Source: JBBQSN01 sp038213835 (GTDB lineage Bacteria; Actinomycetota; Actinomycetes; Actinomycetales; CAWJMD01). From it: a DNA stretch of 49,247 bases. Shown piece by piece: positions 19,581 through 26,923 of the stretch. Position 1 is the stretch's first letter, and every line of letters starts with the position of its first letter. The stretch covers positions 1 through 49,247 of the forward strand of contig JBBQSN010000002.1 of assembly GCA_038213835.1 (NCBI GenBank), written 5' to 3'. Below the pieces are notes generated by a model, which saw only the letters and a program-made list of their open reading frames with translations, had not been told where the DNA came from and searched no databases. A program made the position numbers and the translations under genes.

Positions 19581-21815
19581 TCAGCGGGTGAGGGCGGCCA
19601 GCACCTCGTTGAAGGTGGAGGACGGACGCATCACGGCGTCGACCTTGGCGCGGTCGGGCCGGTAGTAGCCGCCGATGTCGGCCGAGGAGCCCTGTACGGC
19701 GAGCAGCTCGGCGGTGATGGTCTCCTCGTTGTCGCCGAGCGCGTGGGCGACCTCGGTGAACGCTGCGGCCAGCTCCGGGTCGTCGGTCTGCTGCGCCAGC
19801 TCGCGGGCCCAGTACATGGCCAGGTAGAAGTGGCTGCCACGGTTGTCGATCTGACCGACCTTGCGTGCCGGAGAACGGTTCTCGTCGAGCAGCGTGCCGG
19901 TGGCGCGGTCCAGGGTGTCGGCCAGCACCTGGGTGCGGGCGTTGCCGGTGGTCTGCGCGAGGTGCTCGAAGCTGACCGCCAGGGCGAGGAACTCACCGAG
20001 GCTGTCCCAGCGCAGGTAGTTCTCCTTCACCAGCTGCTGGACGTGCTTGGGCGCCGAGCCACCGGCGCCCGTCTCGAACAGGCCACCGCCGTTGATGAGC
20101 GGGACGACCGACAGCATCTTCGCGCTGGTGCCGAGCTCGAGGATCGGGAACAGGTCGGTGAGGTAGTCGCGCAGCACGTTGCCGGTGACCGAGATGGTGT
20201 CCTCGCCGCGGCGGATCCGCTCCAGCGAGAACGCCATCGCCTCGGCCGGCGTCATGATCTCGATCGTCAGGCCGTCGGTGTCGTGCTCCGGCAGGTAGGC
20301 ACGCACCTTGGCGATCAGCTGGGCGTCGTGGGCGCGGTCGGCGTCGAGCCAGAACACGGCGGGGTCTCCGCTCGCGCGGGCCCGGGTCACGGCGAGCTTG
20401 ACCCAGTCGCGCACGGGGACGTCCTGGGTGCGGCACATCCGCCAGATGTCTCCCTCGGAGACCTCCTGCTCGAGCAGGGTGGCGCCGGAGCTGTCGACCA
20501 CCCGGACCGTTCCCGCAGAGGCGATCTCGAAGGTCTTGTCGTGGCTGCCGTACTCCTCGGCAGCGCGCGCCATCAGCCCGACGTTGGCCACCGACCCCAT
20601 CGTGGACGGGTCGAACGCTCCGTTCGCGCGGCAGTCGTCCAGGACGACCTGGTAGATGCCCGCGTAGCTGGAGTCGGGGATCACCGCGAGGGTGTCGGCC
20701 TCCGCGCCGTCCGGGCCCCACATGTGGCCGGAGGTGCGGATCATCGCGGGCATCGAGGCATCGACGATGACGTCGCTCGGCACGTGCAGGTTGGTGATGC
20801 CGCGGTCTGAGTCGACCATCGCCAGCGCCGGCCCGTCGGCCAGCTCGGCCTCGAACGAGGCCGTGATCGCGGCGCCTCCCTCCGCCTGGTCGAGGCCGGC
20901 GAGGATGCCGCCGAGGCCGTCGTTGGGGCTGAGACCGGCGGCCCTGAGCGCCGCGCCGTGCTCGGCGAAGGTCTGGGGGAAGAACGCCTTCACCACGTGG
21001 CCGAAGATGATGGGGTCGGAGACCTTCATCATCGTGGCCTTGAGGTGCACCGAGAACAGCACGTCCTCCTCCTTGGCCCGGGCGATCTGCGCCGTGAGGA
21101 ACTCGCGCAGGGCGGCGACCCGCAGCGCGGTGGCGTCGACGACGTCGCCGGCACCGACCGTCACGGCGTCCTTGAGCACCGTGGTGGTGCCGTCGGTCGC
21201 CTCGTGCTCGATCCGCAGCTCGCCGTCGGCCTCCACGACCGCGGAACGCTCGTTCGAGCGGAAGTCGTCGGCGCCCATGTGCGCGACGTTCGTGCGCGAG
21301 TCGGCCGACCACGCGCCCATCGAGTGCGGGTGGCTGCGGGCGTAGCTCTTCACCGACGCCGGGGCGCGGCGGTCCGAGTTGCCCTCGCGCAGCACCGGGT
21401 TGACTGCGCTGCCCTTGACCTTGTCGTACCGGGCGCGGACGTCCGACTCGTCGTCGGTGCCCGGGTCGTCCGGGTAGGCCGGCAGGTCGAAGCCCTGGCC
21501 CCTCAGCTCGGCGATCGCGGCCTTGAGCTGCGGTACCGAGGCCGACACGTTGGGCAGCTTGATGATGTTGGCCTCGGGCAGCTGCGCCAGCGCGCCGAGC
21601 TCGGCCAGGGCGTCCGGCACCTGCTGGTCGGCCGGCAGCCGGTCGGCGAAGGCACCGAGGATGCGGCCCGACAGCGAGATGTCCGGCGAGTCCACCCGCA
21701 CGCCCGCCGTCGACGCGTAGGCCGAGACGATCGGTAGTAACGAGTGCGTCGCCAGCGCAGGCGCCTCGTCCGTGTAGGTCCAGAGGATCCGACCATCGTG
21801 CGTGGCGTCGCTCAC
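19581..21815 (-). CDS. icd: Monomeric NADP-dependent isocitrate dehydrogenase
   Basis: Oxidatively decarboxylates isocitrate to 2-oxoglutarate with NADP in the TCA cycle. At 744 residues it is of the large single-chain (IDH-II) type. Recognisable stretches are ILWTYTDEAPALATHSLLPI at the N-terminus, VSASVPQLKAAIAELRGQGF, GNSDRRAPASVK with the substrate-binding Ser and Arg, HPHSMGAWS, FSVHLKATMMKVSDPIIFGH, and ETGAGGSAPKHVQQ. The GTG at 21815 is preferred over a TTG at 21854: it has a GGAG site 9 bases upstream, gives the usual family length and starts just before the conserved region. The divergent neighbour is the small Cys/Gly-tailed membrane protein. Confidence 0.96.
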   Translation of the reverse strand: MSDATHDGRILWTYTDEAPALATHSLLPIVSAYASTAGVRVDSPDISLSGRILGAFADRLPADQQVPDALAELGALAQLPEANIIKLPNVSASVPQLKAAIAELRGQGFDLPAYPDDPGTDDESDVRARYDKVKGSAVNPVLREGNSDRRAPASVKSYARSHPHSMGAWSADSRTNVAHMGADDFRSNERSAVVEADGELRIEHEATDGTTTVLKDAVTVGAGDVVDATALRVAALREFLTAQIARAKEEDVLFSVHLKATMMKVSDPIIFGHVVKAFFPQTFAEHGAALRAAGLSPNDGLGGILAGLDQAEGGAAITASFEAELADGPALAMVDSDRGITNLHVPSDVIVDASMPAMIRTSGHMWGPDGAEADTLAVIPDSSYAGIYQVVLDDCRANGAFDPSTMGSVANVGLMARAAEEYGSHDKTFEIASAGTVRVVDSSGATLLEQEVSEGDIWRMCRTQDVPVRDWVKLAVTRARASGDPAVFWLDADRAHDAQLIAKVRAYLPEHDTDGLTIEIMTPAEAMAFSLERIRRGEDTISVTGNVLRDYLTDLFPILELGTSAKMLSVVPLINGGGLFETGAGGSAPKHVQQLVKENYLRWDSLGEFLALAVSFEHLAQTTGNARTQVLADTLDRATGTLLDENRSPARKVGQIDNRGSHFYLAMYWARELAQQTDDPELAAAFTEVAHALGDNEETITAELLAVQGSSADIGGYYRPDRAKVDAVMRPSSTFNEVLAALTR

Positions 21816-21852
21816 CAGGGTGCTCCGTTCGTCTCGAAAGTAGTTCGACGTC

Positions 21853-21858
21853 AAGATA
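21853..21858 (-). promoter_or_regulatory. Putative -10 box of icd
   Basis: TATCTT on the minus strand lies about 38 bases before the icd GTG. It is the best TAnnnT match in the divergent gap, without a recognisable -35 box. Confidence 0.3.
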
Positions 21859-21949
21859 ACGGACCCGGCGATGGATGCCGGATCGCCGGTCCGACGCCTA
21901 CCGTGTGACCTGGATCCGGCAGCGGTGCCGGAGCGAGGGGGGTACTGAC

Positions 21950-22246
21950 GTGTTCCGCACCCTGGCCGACCGCCCGTGGATGCTGCTGATCCTGCTCGCC
22001 GGGATCGTCGTCGCGATCGTCACGGTGGTGGTCGTCGTCGCCATCAACGCGGGCGGCGCCCGCCGCCGGCCACGGCGACGGGGTGGGCCCGACACCGGTT
22101 ACTACTACGCCGCCGGCGGAGTCGGCTCCGCGGTCGGTGACTCCGGCTCGTCCGGGGACGACGGCCGTGGCTCCTCCTGCGGCGGCGGCTCCTCCTGCGG
22201 CGGCGGCTCGTCCTGCGGCGGGGGCGGCTGCGGCAGCAGCGGCTGA
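21950..22246 (+). CDS. Small membrane protein with Cys/Gly-rich tail (candidate MNIO substrate)
   Basis: A 98-residue protein in three parts. Residues 11-33 are a Val/Ile-rich transmembrane helix and residues 38-44 are RRRPRRR. The Gly/Ser-rich tail repeats GSSCGG three times and ends CGGGGCGSSG, placing Cys at 77, 83, 89 and 94. The positive charges directly after the helix predict that the tail stays on the cytoplasmic side. There is no signal peptidase site or lipobox. The GTG has a GAGGGGGG site 7-12 bases upstream; an earlier in-frame ATG at 21875 would add an unlikely basic leader. Its design matches the 66-residue peptide encoded at 24649, 2.4 kb away in the DUF692 operon. Function is unknown; modification of its Cys by that enzyme is inference. 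Confidence 0.75.
   Translation: MFRTLADRPWMLLILLAGIVVAIVTVVVVVAINAGGARRRPRRRGGPDTGYYYAAGGVGSAVGDSGSSGDDGRGSSCGGGSSCGGGSSCGGGGCGSSG
22169..22222 (+). repeat. Three 18-bp tandem repeats inside the Cys/Gly-tail gene
   Basis: The unit GGCTCCTCCTGCGGCGGC occurs twice exactly (22169-22186, 22187-22204), then once with two changes (22205-22222). Each unit encodes GSSCGG, so copy-number change would add or remove whole Cys-containing units in frame. Confidence 0.9.
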
Positions 22247-22253
22247 CCTGCGC

Positions 22254-22259
22254 TAGCGT
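22254..22259 (+). promoter_or_regulatory. Putative -10 box of mdh
   Basis: TAGCGT lies 38 bases before the mdh TTG and just after the stop of the Cys/Gly-tail gene, giving a leader of about 30 bases that contains the AAGGGGA ribosome site. No -35 box is obvious. Confidence 0.35.
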
Positions 22260-22297
22260 CGGGATGCCCGACAGCCAGCCGTTCGAAGGGGAACCCG

Positions 22298-23287
22298 TTG
22301 AGCGCCACTCCCGTCAAGATCGCCGTCACCGGCGCCGCCGGCCAGATCGGTTACAGCCTGCTCTTCCGCCTCGCCAGCGGCGACCTGCTGGGGCCCGACA
22401 CCCCGGTCGAGCTGCGGCTGCTCGAGATCACGCCGGCCCTGAAGGCCCTCGAGGGCGTGGTGATGGAGCTGGCCGACTGCGCGGTCCCCCCCCTGGCCGG
22501 GGTCGAGATCGGTGACGACGCCGCGACCGTCTTCGACGGCGTGAACCTCGCCCTGCTGATCGGTGCCCGCCCCCGCGCCGCGGGCATGGAGCGCGGCGAC
22601 CTCCTGGAGGCCAACGGCGCGATCTTCACCGCGCAGGGCAAGGCCCTCAACTCGGTCGCGGCGGCCGACGTCCGGATCGGCGTCACCGGGAACCCGGCCA
22701 ACACCAACGCGCTGATCGCGATGACGAACGCCCCCGACATCCCCACCGAGCGGTTCTCGGCCCTGACCCGCCTGGACCACAACCGCGCCATCTCGCAGCT
22801 GGCCGCCAAGACGGGCGCGGCGGTCACCGACATCGCGAAGATGACGATCTGGGGCAACCACTCGGCCACCCAGTACCCCGACATCTTCCATGCCGAGATC
22901 GGTGGCCGGAACGCGGCCGATGTCGTCGACGACCAGGCCTGGCTCGAGGAGGACTTCATCCCGACCGTCGCCAAGCGCGGCGCCGCGATCATCGCCGCCC
23001 GCGGTTCGTCGTCGGCCGCGAGCGCCGCCTCGGCCACGATCGACGCCGCCCGCGACTGGCTCACCGGCAGCGCGGCCGACGACTGGGTCTCGATGGCCGT
23101 GCGCTCCGACGGCTCCTACGGCGTCCCCGAGGGCATCGTCTCCTCCTTCCCCGTCACCACCTCGGGAGGCGACTGGTCGATCGTCCAGGGCCTGGAGATC
23201 GACGACTTCTCCCGCGGTCGGATCGACGCCAGCGTCGCCGAGCTGCAGGAGGAGAGGGACGCCGTCACCCAGCTGGGCCTGATCTGA
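22298..23287 (+). CDS. mdh: Malate dehydrogenase
   Basis: Interconverts malate and oxaloacetate with NAD in the TCA cycle. The 329-residue protein has the Rossmann loop VTGAAGQIGYSLLFRLASGD (from residue about 10) and the dinucleotide-discriminating LLEI. GVTGNPANTNALIA follows, then the LTRLDHNRA substrate loop with its Arg and Asp, and catalytic His188 in IWGNHSATQYPD. It is the cytosolic-type (group 2) MDH usual in actinobacteria. The TTG start is supported by AAGGGGA 7 bases upstream and by the conserved beginning. A 17-bp palindrome and the start of the MNIO operon follow directly. Confidence 0.96.
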   Translation: MSATPVKIAVTGAAGQIGYSLLFRLASGDLLGPDTPVELRLLEITPALKALEGVVMELADCAVPPLAGVEIGDDAATVFDGVNLALLIGARPRAAGMERGDLLEANGAIFTAQGKALNSVAAADVRIGVTGNPANTNALIAMTNAPDIPTERFSALTRLDHNRAISQLAAKTGAAVTDIAKMTIWGNHSATQYPDIFHAEIGGRNAADVVDDQAWLEEDFIPTVAKRGAAIIAARGSSSAASAASATIDAARDWLTGSAADDWVSMAVRSDGSYGVPEGIVSSFPVTTSGGDWSIVQGLEIDDFSRGRIDASVAELQEERDAVTQLGLI

Positions 23288-23302
23288 GCGACGCCAGCGT
23301 TC

Positions 23303-23319
23303 CCGACCGGAACGGTCGG
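23303..23319. promoter_or_regulatory. 17-bp palindrome between mdh and the MNIO operon
   Basis: CCGACCG-GAA-CGGTCGG is a perfect 7-bp inverted repeat. It covers the place where the -35 box of the MNIO promoter would be (-10 at 23328), so it fits an operator, for instance of a TetR-like repressor. It could instead act as a short terminator hairpin for mdh, but there is no T-run after it. Confidence 0.5.
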
Positions 23320-23327
23320 ATCGGCCG

Positions 23328-23333
23328 TACGCT
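23328..23333 (+). promoter_or_regulatory. Putative -10 box of the MNIO operon (leaderless)
   Basis: TACGCT ends 6 bases before the ATG at 23340, the spacing expected when transcription starts at the A of the start codon. Confidence 0.4.
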
Positions 23334-23339
23334 GGAGCC

Positions 23340-24215
23340 ATGGAGAGCTCACCGCTCGCCGGACGGGGGGTGGGGGTGGCCTGGAGGCCCCCGCTCGGTG
23401 ACTGGCTGGTCGAGCGGACCGCGGACACCACGCACCCGCTGCGCTTCAGCGAGGTGGTCGCCGAGAACGTCTCCCCCGCAACGCTTCCGCGCGCACTGAC
23501 CATGCTCGTCGCGCGCGGTGCCGTCGTGGTTCCGCACGGCGTCGGCCTCGGGCTCGCCGGGGCCGACCTGCCCGACGCGGGACGACTGGCGCACCTGGCG
23601 TCCCTGGCCGAGGTGCTCGGCGCCCCACTGATCAGCGAGCACGTCGCGTTCGTCCGGGCCGGCGCCCCGGGGCCGGACGACCTGCACTCCGACGTGCTGG
23701 AGGCCGGCCACCTGGTGCCCGCGCCGCGCACCCGGGAGTCGCTCGACGTCCTGGTCGAGAACGTCCGGGCGGCCCAGGACGCCCTGCCGGTCCCGCTGGC
23801 CCTGGAGAACGTGGCCGCCACCCTGGCCTGGCCCGAGGACGAGCTGGACGAGCCGGCGTTCCTCACCGAGCTGGCCGAGCGCACCGGCTGCTGGGTGCTG
23901 CTCGACGTCGCCAACCTGTACGCGACCTGCCAGGCGCACGGCGGCGACCCGCACGCGCTGCTGGCCCGGATGCCGCTGGAACGGGTCGCCTACGCGCACG
24001 TGGCCGGTGGCGCCGTGCAGCACGGGGTGTACCTCGACACACACGCCCATCCGGTCCCCGAGCCGGTGCTCGACCTGGTGAGCGACCTGCTGGAGCGCAC
24101 CGGGCCGTACGGGCCGCCGTTGCTGCTCGAGCGCGACGAGGACGTGTCGGTCGGCACCGTGGCCCCTGAGCTGGCCGTGCTGCGGGCCCGGCTCCCCCTG
24201 GCGGTGACCTCGTGA
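23340..24215 (+). CDS. DUF692 / MNIO family enzyme (multinuclear non-heme iron-dependent oxidative enzyme)
   Basis: A 291-residue TIM-barrel protein of the DUF692 family, whose studied members (MbnB, TglH, ChrH) use two or three irons and oxygen to rework Cys residues in ribosomal peptides. All segments that normally carry metal or structural residues are present: Glu42-Asn43 (EVVAENVS), His66 (HGVGLGLAG), Glu100-His101 (SEHVAF), Glu156-Asn157 (LALENVA), Asp189 and Asn192 (LLDVANLY), His220 (AYAHVAGG), Asp233 and His235 (LDTHAHP), and Glu264 with Asp266 (LLLERDED). The ATG start is probably leaderless. The next gene overlaps by 4 bases, and a Cys-rich peptide gene follows that. Peptide cysteine modification is inferred from family and context; the reaction here is unknown. 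Confidence 0.9.
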   Translation: MESSPLAGRGVGVAWRPPLGDWLVERTADTTHPLRFSEVVAENVSPATLPRALTMLVARGAVVVPHGVGLGLAGADLPDAGRLAHLASLAEVLGAPLISEHVAFVRAGAPGPDDLHSDVLEAGHLVPAPRTRESLDVLVENVRAAQDALPVPLALENVAATLAWPEDELDEPAFLTELAERTGCWVLLDVANLYATCQAHGGDPHALLARMPLERVAYAHVAGGAVQHGVYLDTHAHPVPEPVLDLVSDLLERTGPYGPPLLLERDEDVSVGTVAPELAVLRARLPLAVTS

Positions 24216-24649
24216 CCACGACGACGTCGGCCCGGGAACAGTTGCGGCGCAGGCAGTCCACTGTGCTCGCCGAGGTGATGGCCGGCCGGGTGCCGGACGG
24301 CTTCGACGAACGCACGACCTGGGTCACCGGCCTCGTGCTGCGGTCCAAGCGGCGGCGGACCGCCGTCGGGGCGCTGCCGTTCCTGGCCGCCGTGCCGGAC
24401 CTGCCCGAGCGGTTCGACGAGTACGCGCTGCAGAACCCGCCGGCCGGGTGCGCCCACGACGACGCCGACGCGTTCGCCGCCTGGGCGCAGGCGCGGGGAC
24501 TGCTGCAGGAGCGAGCGGCCCGGCGTGGCTGGCGCGAGCGGCAGGTCGAGCTCGGACGGCGACGGCTCGCCGTCGTCGGACGGGGACGCCGACGACGCCT
24601 CGTCATCGGCGTCGGCAGCTGGGTCTACGACATCGGGAGGGGAGCGTGA
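24212..24649 (+). CDS. MNIO partner protein, DUF2063/SCO6045-like
   Basis: A 145-residue soluble protein, GTG start overlapping the MNIO stop as GTGA. N-terminal helix REQLRRRQSTVLAEVMAG, then VLRSKRRRTAVGALPFLAAV, then LPERFDEYALQNPPAG and DDADAFAAWAQA, ending in an Arg-rich tail (RRRLAVVGRGRRRRLV). The middle pattern (basic helix, F/L-rich segment, RFxxYAxxxPP, DAxxFxxW) resembles the DUF2063-type partners that present the precursor peptide to MNIO enzymes, and fits the Streptomyces SCO6045-like group as I remember it. Its likely job is substrate recognition or complex formation with the enzyme. That is inference from position and pattern; no catalytic motif is visible. Confidence 0.65.
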   Translation: MTTTTSAREQLRRRQSTVLAEVMAGRVPDGFDERTTWVTGLVLRSKRRRTAVGALPFLAAVPDLPERFDEYALQNPPAGCAHDDADAFAAWAQARGLLQERAARRGWRERQVELGRRRLAVVGRGRRRRLVIGVGSWVYDIGRGA

Positions 24650-24849
24650 TGGTCGTGATGGTGATGGTGCTGGCGGTCGTCGTCGGGGTCCTGGTCGTGA
24701 TGGTGGCTGTAGGAGGTGCGGTGGCGACGGCGAACCGGCGCGAGCGCGACCCGCACCGCCGCGGTGACGACGGCGGTGGCTGCGGTTCCGACGGCGGCAG
24801 CAGCTGCGGCGGCGGGGGTGGAGGCTGCGGGGGTGGCTGCGGCAGCTGA
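24649..24849 (+). CDS. Short membrane peptide with four-Cys Gly-rich tail (candidate MNIO precursor)
   Basis: A 66-residue peptide. Residues 1-28 are an almost pure Val/Met/Ala helix, residues 30-38 are RRERDPHRR, and residues 39-66 are Gly-rich with Cys at 45, 53, 60 and 64 (GGGCGSD, GSSCGGG, GGGCGGGCGS). The ATG at 24649 follows a GGGAGGGGAG site; a GTG one codon earlier overlaps the partner stop. Either way it is coupled to the DUF692 operon as its third gene. The arrangement enzyme, partner, Cys-rich short peptide is what a modified-peptide cluster looks like, but the precursor stays membrane-anchored and has no visible cleavage site. The Arg stretch predicts a cytoplasmic tail, where the MNIO enzyme could reach it. 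Confidence 0.75.
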   Translation: MVVMVMVLAVVVGVLVVMVAVGGAVATANRRERDPHRRGDDGGGCGSDGGSSCGGGGGGCGGGCGS

Positions 24850-24888
24850 TCCCCGCACCACCGCAGAGCCGGCGCGAGCCGCCGCCGA

Positions 24889-25173
24889 TCAGGCGCCCGT
24901 GGGCACCAGCCGGGAGACCACGAGCAGGAGCAACGCGAGCAGCAGGCAGGAGGAGACGTCGAGCGTCCGGGAGCGGACCACCAGGGGACCCACGGCACCG
25001 GCGGGGAGGAACGCCCGGGCGAGCGCGACCACGACGAGCAGGCCGGCGAGCACCAGGACCGCCAGGGCGGTGCCGGACCACGTCGCCGTCGCGAGGACCG
25101 CCAGCAGGCCGAGGGTCAGGACCGCGAACCAGGCCCGCCGCCAGCGCCCGCGCCCGCCCTCGGGCTCAGGCAC
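24889..25173 (-). CDS. DUF3017 family membrane protein
   Basis: A 94-residue protein with three hydrophobic segments (RRAWFAVLTLGLLAVLATA, GTALAVLVLAGLLVVVALAR, CLLLALLLLVVSRLV) and the family motif AGPLVVRSRTLDV between the second and third. DUF3017 is a small actinobacterial membrane family of unknown function usually found after purH, as here. The GTG start at 25173 gives the normal length but lacks a good ribosome site. A GTG at 25245 would add 24 hydrophilic residues, and a well-placed GGAGGGACGGAGCG-ATG at 25213 is out of frame, so the true start is uncertain. Confidence 0.75.
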   Translation of the reverse strand: MPEPEGGRGRWRRAWFAVLTLGLLAVLATATWSGTALAVLVLAGLLVVVALARAFLPAGAVGPLVVRSRTLDVSSCLLLALLLLVVSRLVPTGA

Positions 25174-25327
25174 GCCGGCCCGCGCCGTCGTTCGGCCCCC
25201 GCCTGGTCGACATCGCTCCGTCCCTCCGCTGGTCTGCCCGCACACCGTAGTGGGCCGTGCCGGACTGGCCGTCGCGGCACTCGGGGAGGCGTGCCGACGT
25301 CACGGTCCACTGCCCGGCACGTCGCGC

Positions 25328-26923
25328 TCAGTGGGCGAAGTGCCGGGTCCCTGTCGTGTAGAGGCTGGTGCCCGCGGCACGAGCAGCCTCGAACACCTCC
25401 TCGTCGCGCACCGAGCCGCCGGGCTGCACCACGGCCCGCACGCCGGCGTCGAGCAGCACCTGCAGGCCGTCGGCGAACGGGAAGAACGCGTCCGAGGCGG
25501 CGACCGAGCCGCGGGCCCGCTCCTCGCCGGCCCGCGAGACGGCCAGCCGGCACGAGTCGACCCGGTTGACCTGCCCCATGCCGATCCCGACGGTGGCACC
25601 GCCCCTGGCCAGCAGGATGGCGTTGGACCGCACCGAACGCACTGCACGCCAGGCGAAGGCGAGGTCGGCGAGGACGGCGTCGTCGGCCGGCTCCCCCGCT
25701 GCCAGCGTCCAGGCCGAGGGGTCGTCGCCGTCGGCGTCGATCCGGTCGACGACCTGCACGAGGACGCCGCCCGAGACCTGCCGGATCTCGGTCGGGTCGC
25801 GGCGGTAGCCGTCAGGGAGCTCCAGCAGGCGGATGTTCTTCTTGCGCGAGAGCAGCGCGAACGCGTCGGCCTCGAACGACGGCGCGACGACGACCTCGGT
25901 GAAGACGTCGGCCACCTGCTCGGCCATCGCCAGGGTGACCGGGCGGTTCGCCGCGATCACGCCGCCGAACGCCGAGACCGGGTCGCACGCGTGTGCTCTC
26001 GCGTGCGCCTGGGCGATGTCGGACCCGACCGCGATGCCGCAGGGGTTGGCGTGCTTGATGATCGCGACGGCGGGCTCGTCGAAGTCGTGGGCGGCGCGCA
26101 GGGCGGCGTCGGCGTCGACGTAGTTGTTGTACGACATCGCCTTCCCGTGCAGGACCGTGCCCTGCGCGATACCGGGCGTGGCGTTCTTCTCGACGTACAG
26201 CGCGCCGCCCTGGTGCGGGTTCTCGCCGTAACGGAGCACGTCGGCGCGCTCCAGCGCCAGCCCTGTGAAGGCGGGCCAGCCACCGGTCACGTCGTCGTCG
26301 AGGTTCGCGGCGCACCAGCTGGCCACGCCGGCGTCGTAGGCGGCGGTGTGGGCGAACGCGAGGGCGGCCAGACGGCGGCGGGCGGACAGGGCGAACCCGC
26401 CGGCGCCGGCGGCCTCGAGCACGGCCGGGTAGGCGGCCGGGTCGACGACGACGGCCACGCTGGCGTGGTTCTTCGCCGCCGCCCGCACCATCGAGGGCCC
26501 TCCGATGTCGATCTGCTCGACGACGTCCTCCTCGCCGGCCCCGGACGCGACCGTCTCGGCGAAGGGGTAGAGGTTGCCGACCACGAGGTCGAACGGCTCG
26601 ACCTCGAGGTCGCGCAGCTGCCGTTCGTGGTCGGGGTTGCGGCGGTCGGCCAGGATCCCGGCGTGCACGCGCGGGTGCAGCGTCTTGACCCGTCCGTCCA
26701 GGCACTCGGGGAAGCCGGTGAGGTCCTCGACCTTCGTGACCGGCACGCCGGCCTCGGCGATCCGGGCCGCGGTCGAGCCGGTGGACACGATGGCCACGCC
26801 CGCCGCGTGCAGCCCGACCGCGAGCTCGACCAGCCCGGTCTTGTCGTAGACCGAGACCAGGGCGCGTCGCAGCGGCCGGTGGCCGGCGTCGGTGCGCGTG
26901 CTGGCGTCGGGAGTCGTCGTCAC
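25328..26923 (-). CDS. purH: Bifunctional AICAR transformylase / IMP cyclohydrolase
   Basis: Carries out the last two steps to IMP: formyl transfer from 10-formyl-THF to AICAR, then ring closure. The 531-residue protein has the N-terminal cyclohydrolase (RRALVSVYDKTGLVELAVGL, STGSTA, VKTLHPRVHAGIL) and the C-terminal transformylase (LRYGENPHQGGALY, GKAMSYNNYVDADAA, and the Lys-His pair in IIKHANPCGIA). Both active sites look complete. The GTG start overlaps the purN stop as GTGA. Shortage of formyl-THF here raises ZMP/ZTP, the ligand of the riboswitch upstream of glyA-folD. Confidence 0.97.
   Translation of the reverse strand: MTTTPDASTRTDAGHRPLRRALVSVYDKTGLVELAVGLHAAGVAIVSTGSTAARIAEAGVPVTKVEDLTGFPECLDGRVKTLHPRVHAGILADRRNPDHERQLRDLEVEPFDLVVGNLYPFAETVASGAGEEDVVEQIDIGGPSMVRAAAKNHASVAVVVDPAAYPAVLEAAGAGGFALSARRRLAALAFAHTAAYDAGVASWCAANLDDDVTGGWPAFTGLALERADVLRYGENPHQGGALYVEKNATPGIAQGTVLHGKAMSYNNYVDADAALRAAHDFDEPAVAIIKHANPCGIAVGSDIAQAHARAHACDPVSAFGGVIAANRPVTLAMAEQVADVFTEVVVAPSFEADAFALLSRKKNIRLLELPDGYRRDPTEIRQVSGGVLVQVVDRIDADGDDPSAWTLAAGEPADDAVLADLAFAWRAVRSVRSNAILLARGGATVGIGMGQVNRVDSCRLAVSRAGEERARGSVAASDAFFPFADGLQVLLDAGVRAVVQPGGSVRDEEVFEAARAAGTSLYTTGTRHFAH

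Noticed and set aside
21816..21854. Longer icd start at the TTG at 21854
   Set aside because: It adds 13 residues without family similarity and would place the start over the likely promoter; the GTG at 21815 has a ribosome site.
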